From: Micromonospora matsumotoense
GTDB lineage: Bacteria > Actinomycetota > Actinomycetes > Mycobacteriales > Micromonosporaceae
Length of the DNA: 64,000 bases
Direction: 5' to 3'
NCBI RefSeq assembly: GCF_900091525.1
Contig: NZ_FMCU01000002.1
Location: 248,001 to 312,000 of the forward strand
The position numbers and the translations under genes were made by a program. Positions within the stretch are counted from its first letter, which is position 1; every line of letters starts with the position of its first letter. Below, one piece after another: positions 6,524-14,756 of this stretch. Under the pieces are notes generated by a model. It saw only the letters and a list, made by a program, of their open reading frames with translations, ran no database searches and was not told where the DNA came from.

Positions 6524-8014
6524 TCATCGACCGGCGGGCACCGGTGAGATGGGGGCGGCGGCGCGACGACGCCGTCGGGCCGCCGCCCCGACGACGGTGT
6601 CGATGGTGAGGAAGGCGAGGAGGGTGAGTCCGAACAGGGGTAGCGCCCAGCCGATCGCCGCGGTCAACGGCACGCCGACGAGCAGGACCCACCACGGTAG
6701 GGCGCGGATGCCGCCCCGGGCCGGTGGGGTGCCGGCGAGGGCGCGCCGGTCGGTGCGGGTGGGGCGGCGTTGCCACCACATGCGGTAGCCCCAGACGATG
6801 ACGCAGAGCAGCCCGAGAGCCAGCGCGGCGAGCAGGAGTTGGTTGATCGGGCCGAAGAGCACACCCATGTGGGCCTGGATGCCGAGGCCGCTGAGCTTGG
6901 CCAGCAGCGGCCAGTCGGCGAAGTCGCTGCGGGCGGTGACCGTGGCCGTCGCGGGGTCGACGGCGACCCGGTCCTTCGCGACCGGCCAGGTGTTGTCGAC
7001 CTGGGTGACCGTCCAGGCCGAGCCCGGCTCGGCGGGCGGGGCGATCTCGACCGGGCCGGCCAGTCCGGCCGTCCGGGCGGCGGTCAGCACCCGGTCGAAG
7101 GCGGCCGACTCGACCACCCCGCCCGCCCCGGACGCACCGTGATGGCCACCGCCGTCGGTGTCGGCCGGGCCGTTCGGCGTCGCGGTGAGGGCGGTGGACA
7201 ACAGCGGGGCGCGGGCGTCGAGGGAGTCGAGGCCGGCGCCGAAGTTCGCGCCGGCGTACCGGGACCAGGTCAACCCGGTCGCGGAGAGGAACAACAGGCC
7301 GACGGTGAGCCAGACCCCGAGGGTGGCGTGCCAGCCCCGGGTCCGGCGGACACCCCGGGCGGCGGACAGGTCCGGCACGAGCAGATGCCGCACGGTGGCC
7401 CGGGAGGCCCGGGAGGCCCGGCGGCGTCGCCACCACAGCACGACCCCACCCAGCGCGATGATCCACAGCCAACTCGCGGCCAGCTCCGAGTAGTGCCGGC
7501 CGACCACCCCCAGGTGCAGGTTGCGGTGCAGGTCGTCCAGCCAGGTGGTGGCCGGCGTGGAGCCGAACCAGGTGGTCAGCTGCCCCTGCACCCGTGCCGT
7601 GTACGGGTCGACGTACACGGTGTGCTGCTTCTCCCCGTACTCCGGGGCCGCGAACACCACCCTCGTGGCCTGGTCGCCCGCTCCTGGCTGCACCGAGGCG
7701 ACACTGCCCTCGGGGTGGGCGTTGCGGGCCGCCCCGACCTGGTCGGCCACCGGCAGCGGCCGCTCACCCACCTCGGCCACCGTCATCCGGTCGCCGTAGA
7801 GCACCCCGTCCACCTGCGGCGCGACCGTGTACGCCAACCCGGTCAGCGCGGCGACCACCAGGAACGGCGCGACCAGCACACCCGCGTAGAAGTGCAGCCG
7901 CAACAGCAACGCGCCGAAGGGGGAGCCGCCACGGGCCGGCCGGATGGGCGGGTCGGCGGGTGGCGCGGCTTCCGGCCTCGACGTGCCGGGCAACTCAGTG
8001 ACAGACATACTCAT
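6524..8014 (-). CDS. PepSY-domain transmembrane protein
   Basis: A 496-residue inner-membrane protein of the PepSY-associated TM family. The first helix lies near residues 38-65 (LHFYAGVLVAPFLVVAALTG, the LHxxxG signature), followed by a PepSY-like periplasmic domain up to about residue 165. Next come LHRNLHLGVVGRHYSELAAS with a helix ending in VLWWRRRR, a third helix after RGWHATLGVWLTVGLLFLSA, a second extracytoplasmic domain, and a C-terminal helix cluster. Histidines next to helices could bind haem, as proposed for ferric-reductase-like members. The start ATG at 8014 is followed by a second possible ATG at 8008. Its position 312 bases after copC suggests a separate transcript. Substrate unknown. 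Confidence 0.85.
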   Translation of the reverse strand: MSMSVTELPGTSRPEAAPPADPPIRPARGGSPFGALLLRLHFYAGVLVAPFLVVAALTGLAYTVAPQVDGVLYGDRMTVAEVGERPLPVADQVGAARNAHPEGSVASVQPGAGDQATRVVFAAPEYGEKQHTVYVDPYTARVQGQLTTWFGSTPATTWLDDLHRNLHLGVVGRHYSELAASWLWIIALGGVVLWWRRRRASRASRATVRHLLVPDLSAARGVRRTRGWHATLGVWLTVGLLFLSATGLTWSRYAGANFGAGLDSLDARAPLLSTALTATPNGPADTDGGGHHGASGAGGVVESAAFDRVLTAARTAGLAGPVEIAPPAEPGSAWTVTQVDNTWPVAKDRVAVDPATATVTARSDFADWPLLAKLSGLGIQAHMGVLFGPINQLLLAALALGLLCVIVWGYRMWWQRRPTRTDRRALAGTPPARGGIRALPWWVLLVGVPLTAAIGWALPLFGLTLLAFLTIDTVVGAAARRRRRAAAPISPVPAGR

Positions 8015-8197
8015 CCGATCGGAATAGTCGGGATGTACCCGATGGTCGCCCCGTGCCTGCGGACGGGTCAGCCCGCGTTCGTGGTGCCGGCGTCGCCCGG
8101 TGAGATAGTCGGAGCGGACGCCCCTACGGTTCCCGGGAATGTCCCGACGGGACGCGACGCCGCAGGACCACCGTCGCCGCCGGTGCCGGAAACCCCT

Positions 8198-8230
8198 GCC
8201 GGCACCGGCACCGGCGGTGCCGGTGCCGGC
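8198..8230. terminator. Near-perfect 33-bp palindrome, probable terminator after copC
   Basis: Two 16-bp arms (GCCGGCACCGGCACCG and its complement) surround a single central base, about 100 bases downstream of the copC stop on the minus strand. The remaining gap (8015-8326) shows no coding region. Apart from the promoter of the PepSY gene, which I could not pinpoint, nothing else is recognisable. Confidence 0.5.
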
Positions 8231-8326
8231 CGACAGCGACCGGGGTCGACACTGGACGGTCCGTCGTCGTGCCGGCGGACGACCGGCCCTCGGTGGCGCA
8301 GCGACCGGCGTCGCGCTGGCCCGCGC

Positions 8327-8896
8327 TCAGCGGCGCAGCGACCGGCGTCGCCACCAGAGCGCGCCCACCGCCACCGCCAGGGCGACCACCGCGCTACCGG
8401 CCACGCCCAGGACGGTGCCCCGGCCGCCGCCGTCGTCCCCGGCCGTGGCGGCGGCCGGGGAAGCCGACGCGGTGGTGGGGGCGACGGTCGGCGCGGCGCG
8501 GTCGGCGGGGTCGGCCACGGTGAACGGGTACGACCCCTGCACCGGGTGCCCGTCGGCGGACACCACCCGGTACGCGACGGTGTACGTCCCGTTGGGCAGG
8601 GTGTCCGTCACCTGGACGGTGCTCTTCGTCCCGTCGACCACCGGATCGCCGGTGGGGACGCGCCGTTTCGTCCCGTCGGTGAGCACGATGGTGGTGAAGG
8701 CCGGGTCCAGCCGGGCCAGGAACTCGAGCGTGATCTCGGTGGGCGCGCGGGACAGGGTCGCCTCCCGAGCCGGGGAGGCCGAGCTGAGGCTGTTGTGCGC
8801 CCAGGCCGGCGTTGCGGCGACGAGCAGCGCCAGTCCGGTGGCCAGCAGTGCGGCGGCGAGCCGGACGACGGCGGGCCGGCAGGTCGAGGTGATCAT
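8327..8896 (-). CDS. CopC-domain copper-binding protein with C-terminal membrane anchor
   Basis: A 189-residue exported protein. A signal peptide is cut after AWA, leaving His34 (HNSLSSASPAR) at the mature N-terminus, as in CopC proteins that bind Cu(II) through the N-terminal histidine. The beta-barrel domain runs to about residue 127 and includes VSADGHPVQGSYPF, which holds the second copper-ligand histidine. A Thr/Ala/Gly linker and a single helix (VLGVAGSAVVALAVAVGALW) with a basic tail anchor it. It lies 19 bases after the Dyp peroxidase gene in the copper operon. A periplasmic-side copper carrier or buffer is the likely role. Confidence 0.9.
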   Translation of the reverse strand: MITSTCRPAVVRLAAALLATGLALLVAATPAWAHNSLSSASPAREATLSRAPTEITLEFLARLDPAFTTIVLTDGTKRRVPTGDPVVDGTKSTVQVTDTLPNGTYTVAYRVVSADGHPVQGSYPFTVADPADRAAPTVAPTTASASPAAATAGDDGGGRGTVLGVAGSAVVALAVAVGALWWRRRSLRR

Positions 8897-8915
8897 GACG
8901 CTCCGCGGGACCGGC

Positions 8916-10157
8916 TCATCCGAGCACCTGCTGGCCGATCCAGCCGTCGGATGGGCAGCCGGGCGGGACGGCGAAGACGGCGGAGCCGATCGGGGTGGTC
9001 CATTCGTTGAGCAGGTCCCGGTCGGCGAGTCGTCGTTGGATGGGCAGGAACTGGGTGGTGATGTCGGCCTGGTAGGCGGCGAAGATCAGTCCACTGTCGG
9101 CGTGCCCCTGCGGGGTGGGTGTGCCGTCGTAGTTGTAGGGACGGCGCAGGATCTTCAGCCGGTCGTCGGTGACGTGCGCCCGGGTGAGGTGGGAGAAGTC
9201 CGGGATGACGGTGAGGCCGTCGTCGCCGGTGGCGGCGAAGTCGGGTTCGTCGTGTTCGGCGGTGCCGGTGAGCGGGGCGCCGGTGTCGAGGCGACGGCCG
9301 ATGGCGAGTTCCCGGTCGGTGCGGCCGAGCAGGTCCCAGGTCTCCAGATTCATGCTGATCCGGCGGACCACCAGGGTGGTGCTGTCCTTGAGCCAGGCCG
9401 GGCCGTCGGGCACCCACACGGCGGTGTCCAGCGGGGGCCCGGGGCGGGGGTTGGCGGTGCCGTCGAGTTGACCGAACAGGTTGCGTTGGGTGTGACCGGC
9501 GGGCTCGACGCCGGGGCTGCGCCGGAAACCCTGCTGCACCCAACGGACGGTGGCGAAGGGCCGGCTGTCCTTGATCAGCACCCGTTGGGCGTGGGCGACG
9601 GTGACCGCGTCGTCGGCGCAGATCTGCACCAGCAGGTCACCACCGGACCAGGCCGGCTGGAGCCGGTCGACACGGAACGCCGGCAGGTCCACCACCGACG
9701 GCGGCCGGCGGTCGTCGACACCGGCGGCCCGGTAGAGGCCGGGGCCGAAACCGAAGGTCACGGTGAGTCGGGCGGGCAGCAACCCGAGTTCCGCCTCGGT
9801 GTCGGCCAACGCCGGCCGGCCCTGGGTGAGCCGGGCGGCGTCGTCGCTGAGCAGCCGCAGCAACCGGCCCAGCGCCGCCCGGTCGGTCCCCGGTCGCAGG
9901 GTGAACGCGACGAACGCTCCGTGCGCCTGTGGCTCGGTGGTGACCCCGGCCTGCCGGGGACCATGGAACGGCTCCACCAGCGCACCGACGGCCGCCACCG
10001 GGCTGGGCGCGGCCACCGCCGGCCGGCCACCGGCCTCCCGGTCACCGGTGGCGGCGGCGACCACCGCCCCACCGGTCACCGCCCCACCCGCAGCCAACGC
10101 CCCGCCGGCGAGCAGACCCCGCCGGCTCACCACCCGGGCGGTCGGGGTCGCGGTCAC
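8916..10157 (-). CDS. Tat-exported Dyp-type haem peroxidase (DtpA/EfeB-like)
   Basis: A 413-residue secreted haem peroxidase. The N-terminus carries a twin-arginine signal (VVSRRGLLAGGAL). The Dyp signature GxxDG is FGQLDGTANPRPG, with catalytic Asp at about 232. The likely proximal haem ligand is a histidine in PDFSHLTRAH (about residue 323), and the C-terminal FAAYQADITTQFLPIQRRL is typical of the EfeB/DtpA group. The start ATG at 10157 overlaps the PCu(A)C stop by 4 bp. In Streptomyces lividans a Dyp peroxidase lies with copper chaperone genes in a copper-trafficking locus, and the context here is very similar. EfeB-like iron extraction is the alternative. Confidence 0.92.
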   Translation of the reverse strand: MTATPTARVVSRRGLLAGGALAAGGAVTGGAVVAAATGDREAGGRPAVAAPSPVAAVGALVEPFHGPRQAGVTTEPQAHGAFVAFTLRPGTDRAALGRLLRLLSDDAARLTQGRPALADTEAELGLLPARLTVTFGFGPGLYRAAGVDDRRPPSVVDLPAFRVDRLQPAWSGGDLLVQICADDAVTVAHAQRVLIKDSRPFATVRWVQQGFRRSPGVEPAGHTQRNLFGQLDGTANPRPGPPLDTAVWVPDGPAWLKDSTTLVVRRISMNLETWDLLGRTDRELAIGRRLDTGAPLTGTAEHDEPDFAATGDDGLTVIPDFSHLTRAHVTDDRLKILRRPYNYDGTPTPQGHADSGLIFAAYQADITTQFLPIQRRLADRDLLNEWTTPIGSAVFAVPPGCPSDGWIGQQVLG

Positions 10158-10750
10158 GACGCCGGACTCGCCGTCGGCTGCCCGCTCATGCCCGGCATGG
10201 GCGCGCCGTGGCCGGGGGCGTAGCTCTCCTGCGCCCCGGTGAACGGCTTCGCCACCGCGGTGAACTGCTGGGTCCGACCATCGCCGAAGGTGAGGGTCAC
10301 GGTGAGGGCGTCACCGGCCTTCACCGGCTGACGCAGATCCATCAGCATCAGGTGGTCACCGCCGGGCTCCAGGACATGGGTGCCCTTCGCCTTGATCACG
10401 ATGCCCCCCTCCTTCTGCCGCATGACCATCTTTCCGTCCTTCATGGTCATCTCGTGCAGCTCCATCGACGACACCGACGTCGTGGCGCCGGTCAGCGTCA
10501 CGTCGGCGTCGCTGTCGTTGACCAGGGTCCCGAAGGCCGCCGTCATGCCCTTGTCGGCCGCCTTCATCCACGGGTCACGGATGTCGACCACCCCCCCGAC
10601 CGCGCTTGCCGGGGCCGAAGCGCTCGACTGCGGAGCTGCGGCCGGATCGGCCGGGCCACAGCCGGCGATGCCGAGCGCCAGCAGCGCTGCGGCGGTGGCG
10701 AGGAGGACTGACGGGCGTCGATTCGAGCCGAGTGGACCGGTGGGGCGCAT
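10154..10750 (-). CDS. PCu(A)C-type copper chaperone lipoprotein
   Basis: A 198-residue lipoprotein. Its lipobox LGIAGC puts the lipidated cysteine at residue 31. The PCu(A)C domain has the copper motif H-x10-M-x22-H-x-M: His99, Met110, His133 and Met135, with a Met-rich hairpin MTMKDGKMVM between them. The C-terminal tail (HGAPMPGMSG) adds further His/Met that could bind copper. Proteins of this family carry Cu(I) outside the cytoplasm to cuproenzymes such as cytochrome oxidase. It is the first gene of the copper operon and overlaps the Dyp peroxidase start as ATGA. Confidence 0.92.
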   Translation of the reverse strand: MRPTGPLGSNRRPSVLLATAAALLALGIAGCGPADPAAAPQSSASAPASAVGGVVDIRDPWMKAADKGMTAAFGTLVNDSDADVTLTGATTSVSSMELHEMTMKDGKMVMRQKEGGIVIKAKGTHVLEPGGDHLMLMDLRQPVKAGDALTVTLTFGDGRTQQFTAVAKPFTGAQESYAPGHGAPMPGMSGQPTASPAS

Positions 10751-10844
10751 GGGTTCTTCCTCCGTTGTGCTGATGCTCTGTCCCGTTGGTCGGTCACCGG
10801 GCCCCGAAAGTTCCGGCCGGTCGGCATCGTCGTTTCGTGGTGGG

Positions 10845-11642
10845 TCAGGCCGCCGACCGGTCGCGGACCCGCGCCGAACCGGGGTGCGGCGGCACCAGGC
10901 GCAGCGTCGGCGTGGTGGTGGGCACGTCGTGCGCGGTCAGCCGCCACGCCGGACGGTCGCGCTGGCCACGCCCCGCCGGACCGTCCGGTCGCAGCCGGGG
11001 TCGGGACAGGGCGACCACGATCAGGTAACCGGTGAGCAGGAAACCGTGACTGACCAGCCGGGCCGGCTCCACCCGACCGGTGACCAGGTCGTTGGCCGAG
11101 AGCAGCACCAGCGCCCCGACGAAGGCGCTCAGAGTCGGCAGGAGCCCGCTGGTCGGGGTGCGCCGGGTCGCGACGAAGAGGAAACCGGCGCCGACGGCGA
11201 TGTTCCAGGCTGCGGACTCGTGCCACAGGTGCCCGGACGCCAGCGTGTCGAGCGGGCCGTGGGCGTGGCCGGCCGCCGGGCCCCGCCCGACCTGCGCCAG
11301 CCCCAGCACCAGTTGCAGGGCGCCGATGAGGGCCAGCCCGGTGCGCAGGGTGAGCACGACCCGGTCCCGGATCCGGCGGGGTGCGGGGAGCGCGGCCAGG
11401 ACGACGTCGGCGAGGTCGGGGCGGGGGTCGGGGCCGGGGACGGCCAGCGTGAGGCGCTGCCGGTCGGGACCGGGGGCGGAGAGGGTCAGGCGGCACCGTC
11501 TGGTCACCGTCGCGGCCCGGTCGCACCATTCCCGGCAGCCCGCGCACCCGTCCAGGTGGGCGTCGGCCGCGATCCGCTCGGCGGTGGTCTCCTCGCCGTC
11601 CAGCTGCGCCGACAGGACTTCACGCCACTGCTCACACCCCAT
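10845..11642 (-). CDS. Zinc-finger anti-sigma factor with multiple membrane helices
   Basis: A 265-residue protein. The N-terminal zf-HC2 (ZAS) domain has Cys3, His29, Cys33 and Cys36 (HLDGCAGC), the standard zinc-binding pattern of anti-sigma factors. It is followed by about four to five hydrophobic segments (TGLALIGALQLVLGLAQVG, AAWNIAVGAGFLFVAT, LLPTLSAFVGALVLLSANDL, GFLLTGYLIVVALS). His-rich loops between them (GHAHGPLDTLASGHLWHES) could sense metal directly. It lies 76 bases after the ECF sigma gene, and its partner is almost certainly that sigma factor. It is followed by the copper operon, which suggests a copper or redox signal. The nature of the signal is inference. Confidence 0.88.
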   Translation of the reverse strand: MGCEQWREVLSAQLDGEETTAERIAADAHLDGCAGCREWCDRAATVTRRCRLTLSAPGPDRQRLTLAVPGPDPRPDLADVVLAALPAPRRIRDRVVLTLRTGLALIGALQLVLGLAQVGRGPAAGHAHGPLDTLASGHLWHESAAWNIAVGAGFLFVATRRTPTSGLLPTLSAFVGALVLLSANDLVTGRVEPARLVSHGFLLTGYLIVVALSRPRLRPDGPAGRGQRDRPAWRLTAHDVPTTTPTLRLVPPHPGSARVRDRSAA

Positions 11643-11718
11643 GTAGCGGTAGTCGTACCGCAGGGCGTCATGGTTCCCGCAACTTTCCCCGGGCTGCCGT
11701 CGCGGCCCAGGTCAGCGG

Positions 11719-12288
11719 TCAGCCGGCGGCGCTTCCCGGCCTGCGTCGGATCGACCGGGGGTTGCCGTCGACCGCCACCACGAGATCCTCCCGGGCCCGC
11801 GCGACCCGGGACCGGATGGTGCCGACCGGGCAGCCGCACACCTCGGCCGCCTCGGCGTAGGACAGGCCGAGGACCTGGGTGGCGACGAACGCCTCCCGCC
11901 GGTCGGCGGGCAGGGACCGCAGCAGGTCGTTGAGGACCACCTCGCCGTCGAAGCCGCTGCCCCGGGGGTCCGGGGTGTCGTGCCACTCGGACAACGGCAC
12001 CGTACGCGGCCTCGACGTGGCGGCCCGTACGTGGTCGACGGCGGTGCGGCGGGCGATGCCGAGCAGCCAGGTCCGGGCCGACGAACGGGCGGCGAACGAC
12101 GGCAGCGACCGCATCGCCCGCAGGTAGGTCTCCTGGGTGAGGTCGTCGGCCTCGGCCGGGCTGATCAGGTGGGCGACGAACCGTCGTACGTGCTGCTGGG
12201 TCGCCCGGATGAACCGGGCCGCAGCCTCCCGGTCACCCCGACCCGCGGCCAACGCCCACGCGGTGACCTCCGCGTCGTCGTCGCTCAC
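11719..12288 (-). CDS. ECF sigma factor, probable controller of the copper locus
   Basis: About 189 residues from GTG at 12288, placed behind GGAGGTGGGCAG. An upstream in-frame ATG at 12324 adds only a Gly-rich leader. Region 2 includes SPAEADDLTQETYLRAM and SSARTWLLGIARRTAVDHVR. Region 4 has LPADRREAFVATQVLGLSYA and a helix-turn-helix ending in CGCPVGTIRSRVARAREDL. The CxC in that helix is common in this group. The gene is followed by its zinc-finger anti-sigma gene and then the PCu(A)C/Dyp/CopC operon, with the CopC-fusion gene divergent. Target promoters were not identified by sequence. Confidence 0.9.
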   Translation of the reverse strand: MSDDDAEVTAWALAAGRGDREAAARFIRATQQHVRRFVAHLISPAEADDLTQETYLRAMRSLPSFAARSSARTWLLGIARRTAVDHVRAATSRPRTVPLSEWHDTPDPRGSGFDGEVVLNDLLRSLPADRREAFVATQVLGLSYAEAAEVCGCPVGTIRSRVARAREDLVVAVDGNPRSIRRRPGSAAG

Positions 12289-12521
12289 CTGCCCACCTCC
12301 GTGTCCGGTTCCGCCGCCCGTCAACGGTCACGACGGGGTGTAGTAGGTCCCGGGCGAGCGTACGGCATGCCCGGTGTCACCCTCGCCCACTGGTACGGGC
12401 GGAAACGGCCAGCGGATCACCGCATCCACGGCGGAGAGCATCCGCCCGGTCTCCGCCGGGTGCGGGGTCCGGAGCCGTGGGTGAGCTTTGAGCACATCGG
12501 CCTCATGTTGGGACGCTGTAG

Positions 12522-12553
12522 CCAAAACTTTTGCCATCTGCGTAAAAAGTTGG
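12522..12553. promoter_or_regulatory. AT-rich inverted repeat in the divergent sigma/CopC-fusion control region
   Basis: CCAAAACTTTT (12522-12532) and AAAAAGTTGG (12544-12553) form a dyad with AACTTTT/AAAAGTT cores separated by 11-12 bases. It stands out sharply in base composition from its surroundings. It lies 42-73 bases before the ATG at 12595, in promoter position. It could be a repressor operator or an UP-like promoter element. The rest of the gap 12289-12594 shows no gene. Confidence 0.5.
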
Positions 12554-12594
12554 TGAACTATTGATCGAAGTCCGCTCTTCGTGAGGATGATCCG

Positions 12595-14550
12595 ATGCGC
12601 TGTCCCCCTCCAGCCACCGGGCCCACCGGGCGTGCCCTCGCGGCCCTCCTCGCGTTCGTGCTCGCCTCGGCGGTCGTCCTGCTCCCCACCGCCCGCCCGG
12701 CGCAGGCGCACGGCACGCTGGCGATGTCCATCCCGGCGGCCAACGCCACGGTGACCGAGGCGCTGACGACGGTGGAGCTCTATTTCACCGAGCAGGTCGC
12801 CGCCAACGCCTACTTCACCGTCACCGGGCCCGGTGGTGGTCGGGTCGACAACGGCTGGCAGCAGGGCTCGCCCCGCCCCCTGGACAAGCCGGTACGGGAG
12901 TACCTGCTGGTCAACGGGAAGTTCGAGCCGAAGGAGTACAGCACCGGGTTCCCGGCGGTGGTGACGCTGGCCCACCTGCCGGCGGCGGGGCAGTACGCGG
13001 TGAGCTACCTGTCGGTGGCCTCCGACGGAGAACCGGTGCGGGGCACCATGAGCTTCCGGTACAGCGGACGGGCGACCGCCGCGCCGCAGGGCTGGCGGCC
13101 ACCGGTCGACCAGCCGGACCCGGCACTGGTGGCCGCCGCCGAGCAGCACGCCACCTCCGGCCACTCCGGCGGCGCGGCACCGGGCGGGCCGACCGCCTCC
13201 GCCGTCCCGCTGGCCCCCTCGACGGCCGCCGCCGCGGCCTCCCCGTCGGCCGCCGCCCCCGGCGACGACGAGGGGGGACTCGGGTGGCTGGCCTGGACCG
13301 GCGGCGCGGTGCTGGTCGTGGCGGCGGTCGGCTTCGCGGCCTGGCGTCGTCGCCCCGTCCCGGCCGCCCGGCCCGTCGGTCGGCCCGCCGGCCGCGCCGG
13401 TGGCCGGCCTCGCGGCCAGGGGGCGGTCGCCCGGTCCGGCACCGGTGCCCGGGTCGGACGGTCGAAGTCGGCGGGCGGTCGCCAGGGGGTGACCCGTCCC
13501 GCCGCCGCCCCGCGTGCGGTGGTCACCGAACGGGTGGGGGTACCCGTCGCGACCGGGGCCGCACCCACCACGACCGGGACGACAGCCACCACGACCGGGA
13601 CGACAGCCGCTGTGGCCGAGGTCGCGTCGGCCCGGGGGTCGCGGCTGGGCAACACGGGTCTCGCACTGCTCGTCGGAGGGCTGGTGGTGGCCCTGCTGGC
13701 GGGGTTCGGGCTCGGTCGGCTCGGCTCCGGCACCCGGCCCGTCGACCGCACCGCCGCAGCGCCGCCGGTCACCGGGGCGGCGGTGTCGGCGGGGGACGGG
13801 CACCAGCACGGGCCCGGCACCGGAGCGCACACCCATCCCGGTGACGGCGCGGCGCAGGTGACCGGGTTGTCGGTGAACGCCGGCGGTTACACCGTGCAGC
13901 CGGAGGCCAGGACCCAGCCGGCGGGCGTACGGGCGGACTACCGGTTCCGGATCGTGGGCACCGACGGGCAGCCGGCGACCCGCTTCGCCGTCGTCCACGA
14001 CAAGCAACTGCACCTGGTGGTGGTGGGTCGCGACCTGAGCGGCTACCAGCACCTGCATCCCACCATGGCGGCGGACGGCACCTGGACCGTCCCACTGACA
14101 CTGGCCCGGCCGGGCGGCTACCGCATCTATGCCGACTTCTCGGTGACCGCCGCCGACGGCAGCACGGTGCCGCTGGTCCTGGGCGTCGACCACCAGGTGC
14201 CCGGCGCGCACACCCCGGTCCCGCTGCCGCCGGCCGCACCCCGGTCCACGGCCGGGCCGTTCACGGTGACGATGACCGGTACGCCGACGGTGGGCGTGAC
14301 GGTGCCACTGTCCTTCCGGCCCGACGGCGTCGAGCCGGCCCGGCTGGAGCGCTACCTGGGGGCGTACGGGCACCTGGTCGTGGTGCGGGAGGGCGACCTG
14401 GGCTACGTGCACGTGCACCCGGAGCAGGAGTTGGTGGACGGGACGGTCCGGTTCTGGCTGACCGCCCCGAGCACGGGCCGCTACCGCGCGTTCTTCGACT
14501 TCCAGGTCGACGGGAAGGTGCACACCGCGCAGTACACCCTCGACCTGTGA
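12595..14550 (+). CDS. CopC-domain fusion membrane protein with C-terminal His-rich exported domain
   Basis: A 651-residue protein. A signal peptide is cut near QA, leaving His39 (HGTLAMSIPAANATV) at the start of a CopC-like domain that reaches about residue 160. Here the usual DGHP copper motif reads DGEP. A helix at about 227-247 (WLAWTGGAVLVVAAVGFAAW), a long basic Gly/Arg/Ala cytosolic segment, and a second helix at about 355-375 (LALLVGGLVVALLAGFGL) follow. The C-terminal exported part opens with HQHGPGTGAHTHPG and contains two beta-sandwich-like units with GYQHLHPTM and GYVHVHPEQE motifs. Start ATG behind GAGGA. Divergent from the copper sigma gene. Likely a copper/heavy-metal binding or sensing protein. 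Confidence 0.82.
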   Translation: MRCPPPATGPTGRALAALLAFVLASAVVLLPTARPAQAHGTLAMSIPAANATVTEALTTVELYFTEQVAANAYFTVTGPGGGRVDNGWQQGSPRPLDKPVREYLLVNGKFEPKEYSTGFPAVVTLAHLPAAGQYAVSYLSVASDGEPVRGTMSFRYSGRATAAPQGWRPPVDQPDPALVAAAEQHATSGHSGGAAPGGPTASAVPLAPSTAAAAASPSAAAPGDDEGGLGWLAWTGGAVLVVAAVGFAAWRRRPVPAARPVGRPAGRAGGRPRGQGAVARSGTGARVGRSKSAGGRQGVTRPAAAPRAVVTERVGVPVATGAAPTTTGTTATTTGTTAAVAEVASARGSRLGNTGLALLVGGLVVALLAGFGLGRLGSGTRPVDRTAAAPPVTGAAVSAGDGHQHGPGTGAHTHPGDGAAQVTGLSVNAGGYTVQPEARTQPAGVRADYRFRIVGTDGQPATRFAVVHDKQLHLVVVGRDLSGYQHLHPTMAADGTWTVPLTLARPGGYRIYADFSVTAADGSTVPLVLGVDHQVPGAHTPVPLPPAAPRSTAGPFTVTMTGTPTVGVTVPLSFRPDGVEPARLERYLGAYGHLVVVREGDLGYVHVHPEQELVDGTVRFWLTAPSTGRYRAFFDFQVDGKVHTAQYTLDL

Positions 14551-14756
14551 CCTGTGACCTGTGACCTGGGTGCCGGTCCCGGTGACCCGTACCCGGCGAT
14601 CCCGGGGGGACCCGTGCCCCCCGGCGGGCCCGCGTGCACCGGGGCCGCGCCGGGCGGGCTGGCGGAGGCGGGCCGGCGGGATGAACCAGCAGGGTCGGCA
14701 GGGTGAATCGGTGGGCCCGTACCCGGGGTGTCGGTGGGAGCGGCCATGATGGGCCG

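Noticed and set aside
10805..10816. CGAAAGTTCCGG between the anti-sigma and PCu(A)C genes, similar to the xylan operator-like motif
   Set aside because: A single short match far from the sugar genes and next to an unrelated copper operon; most likely chance.
14549..14571. Three tandem copies of TGACCTG at the end of the CopC-fusion gene
   Set aside because: Units of 7 bases are too short and isolated to support any functional claim.
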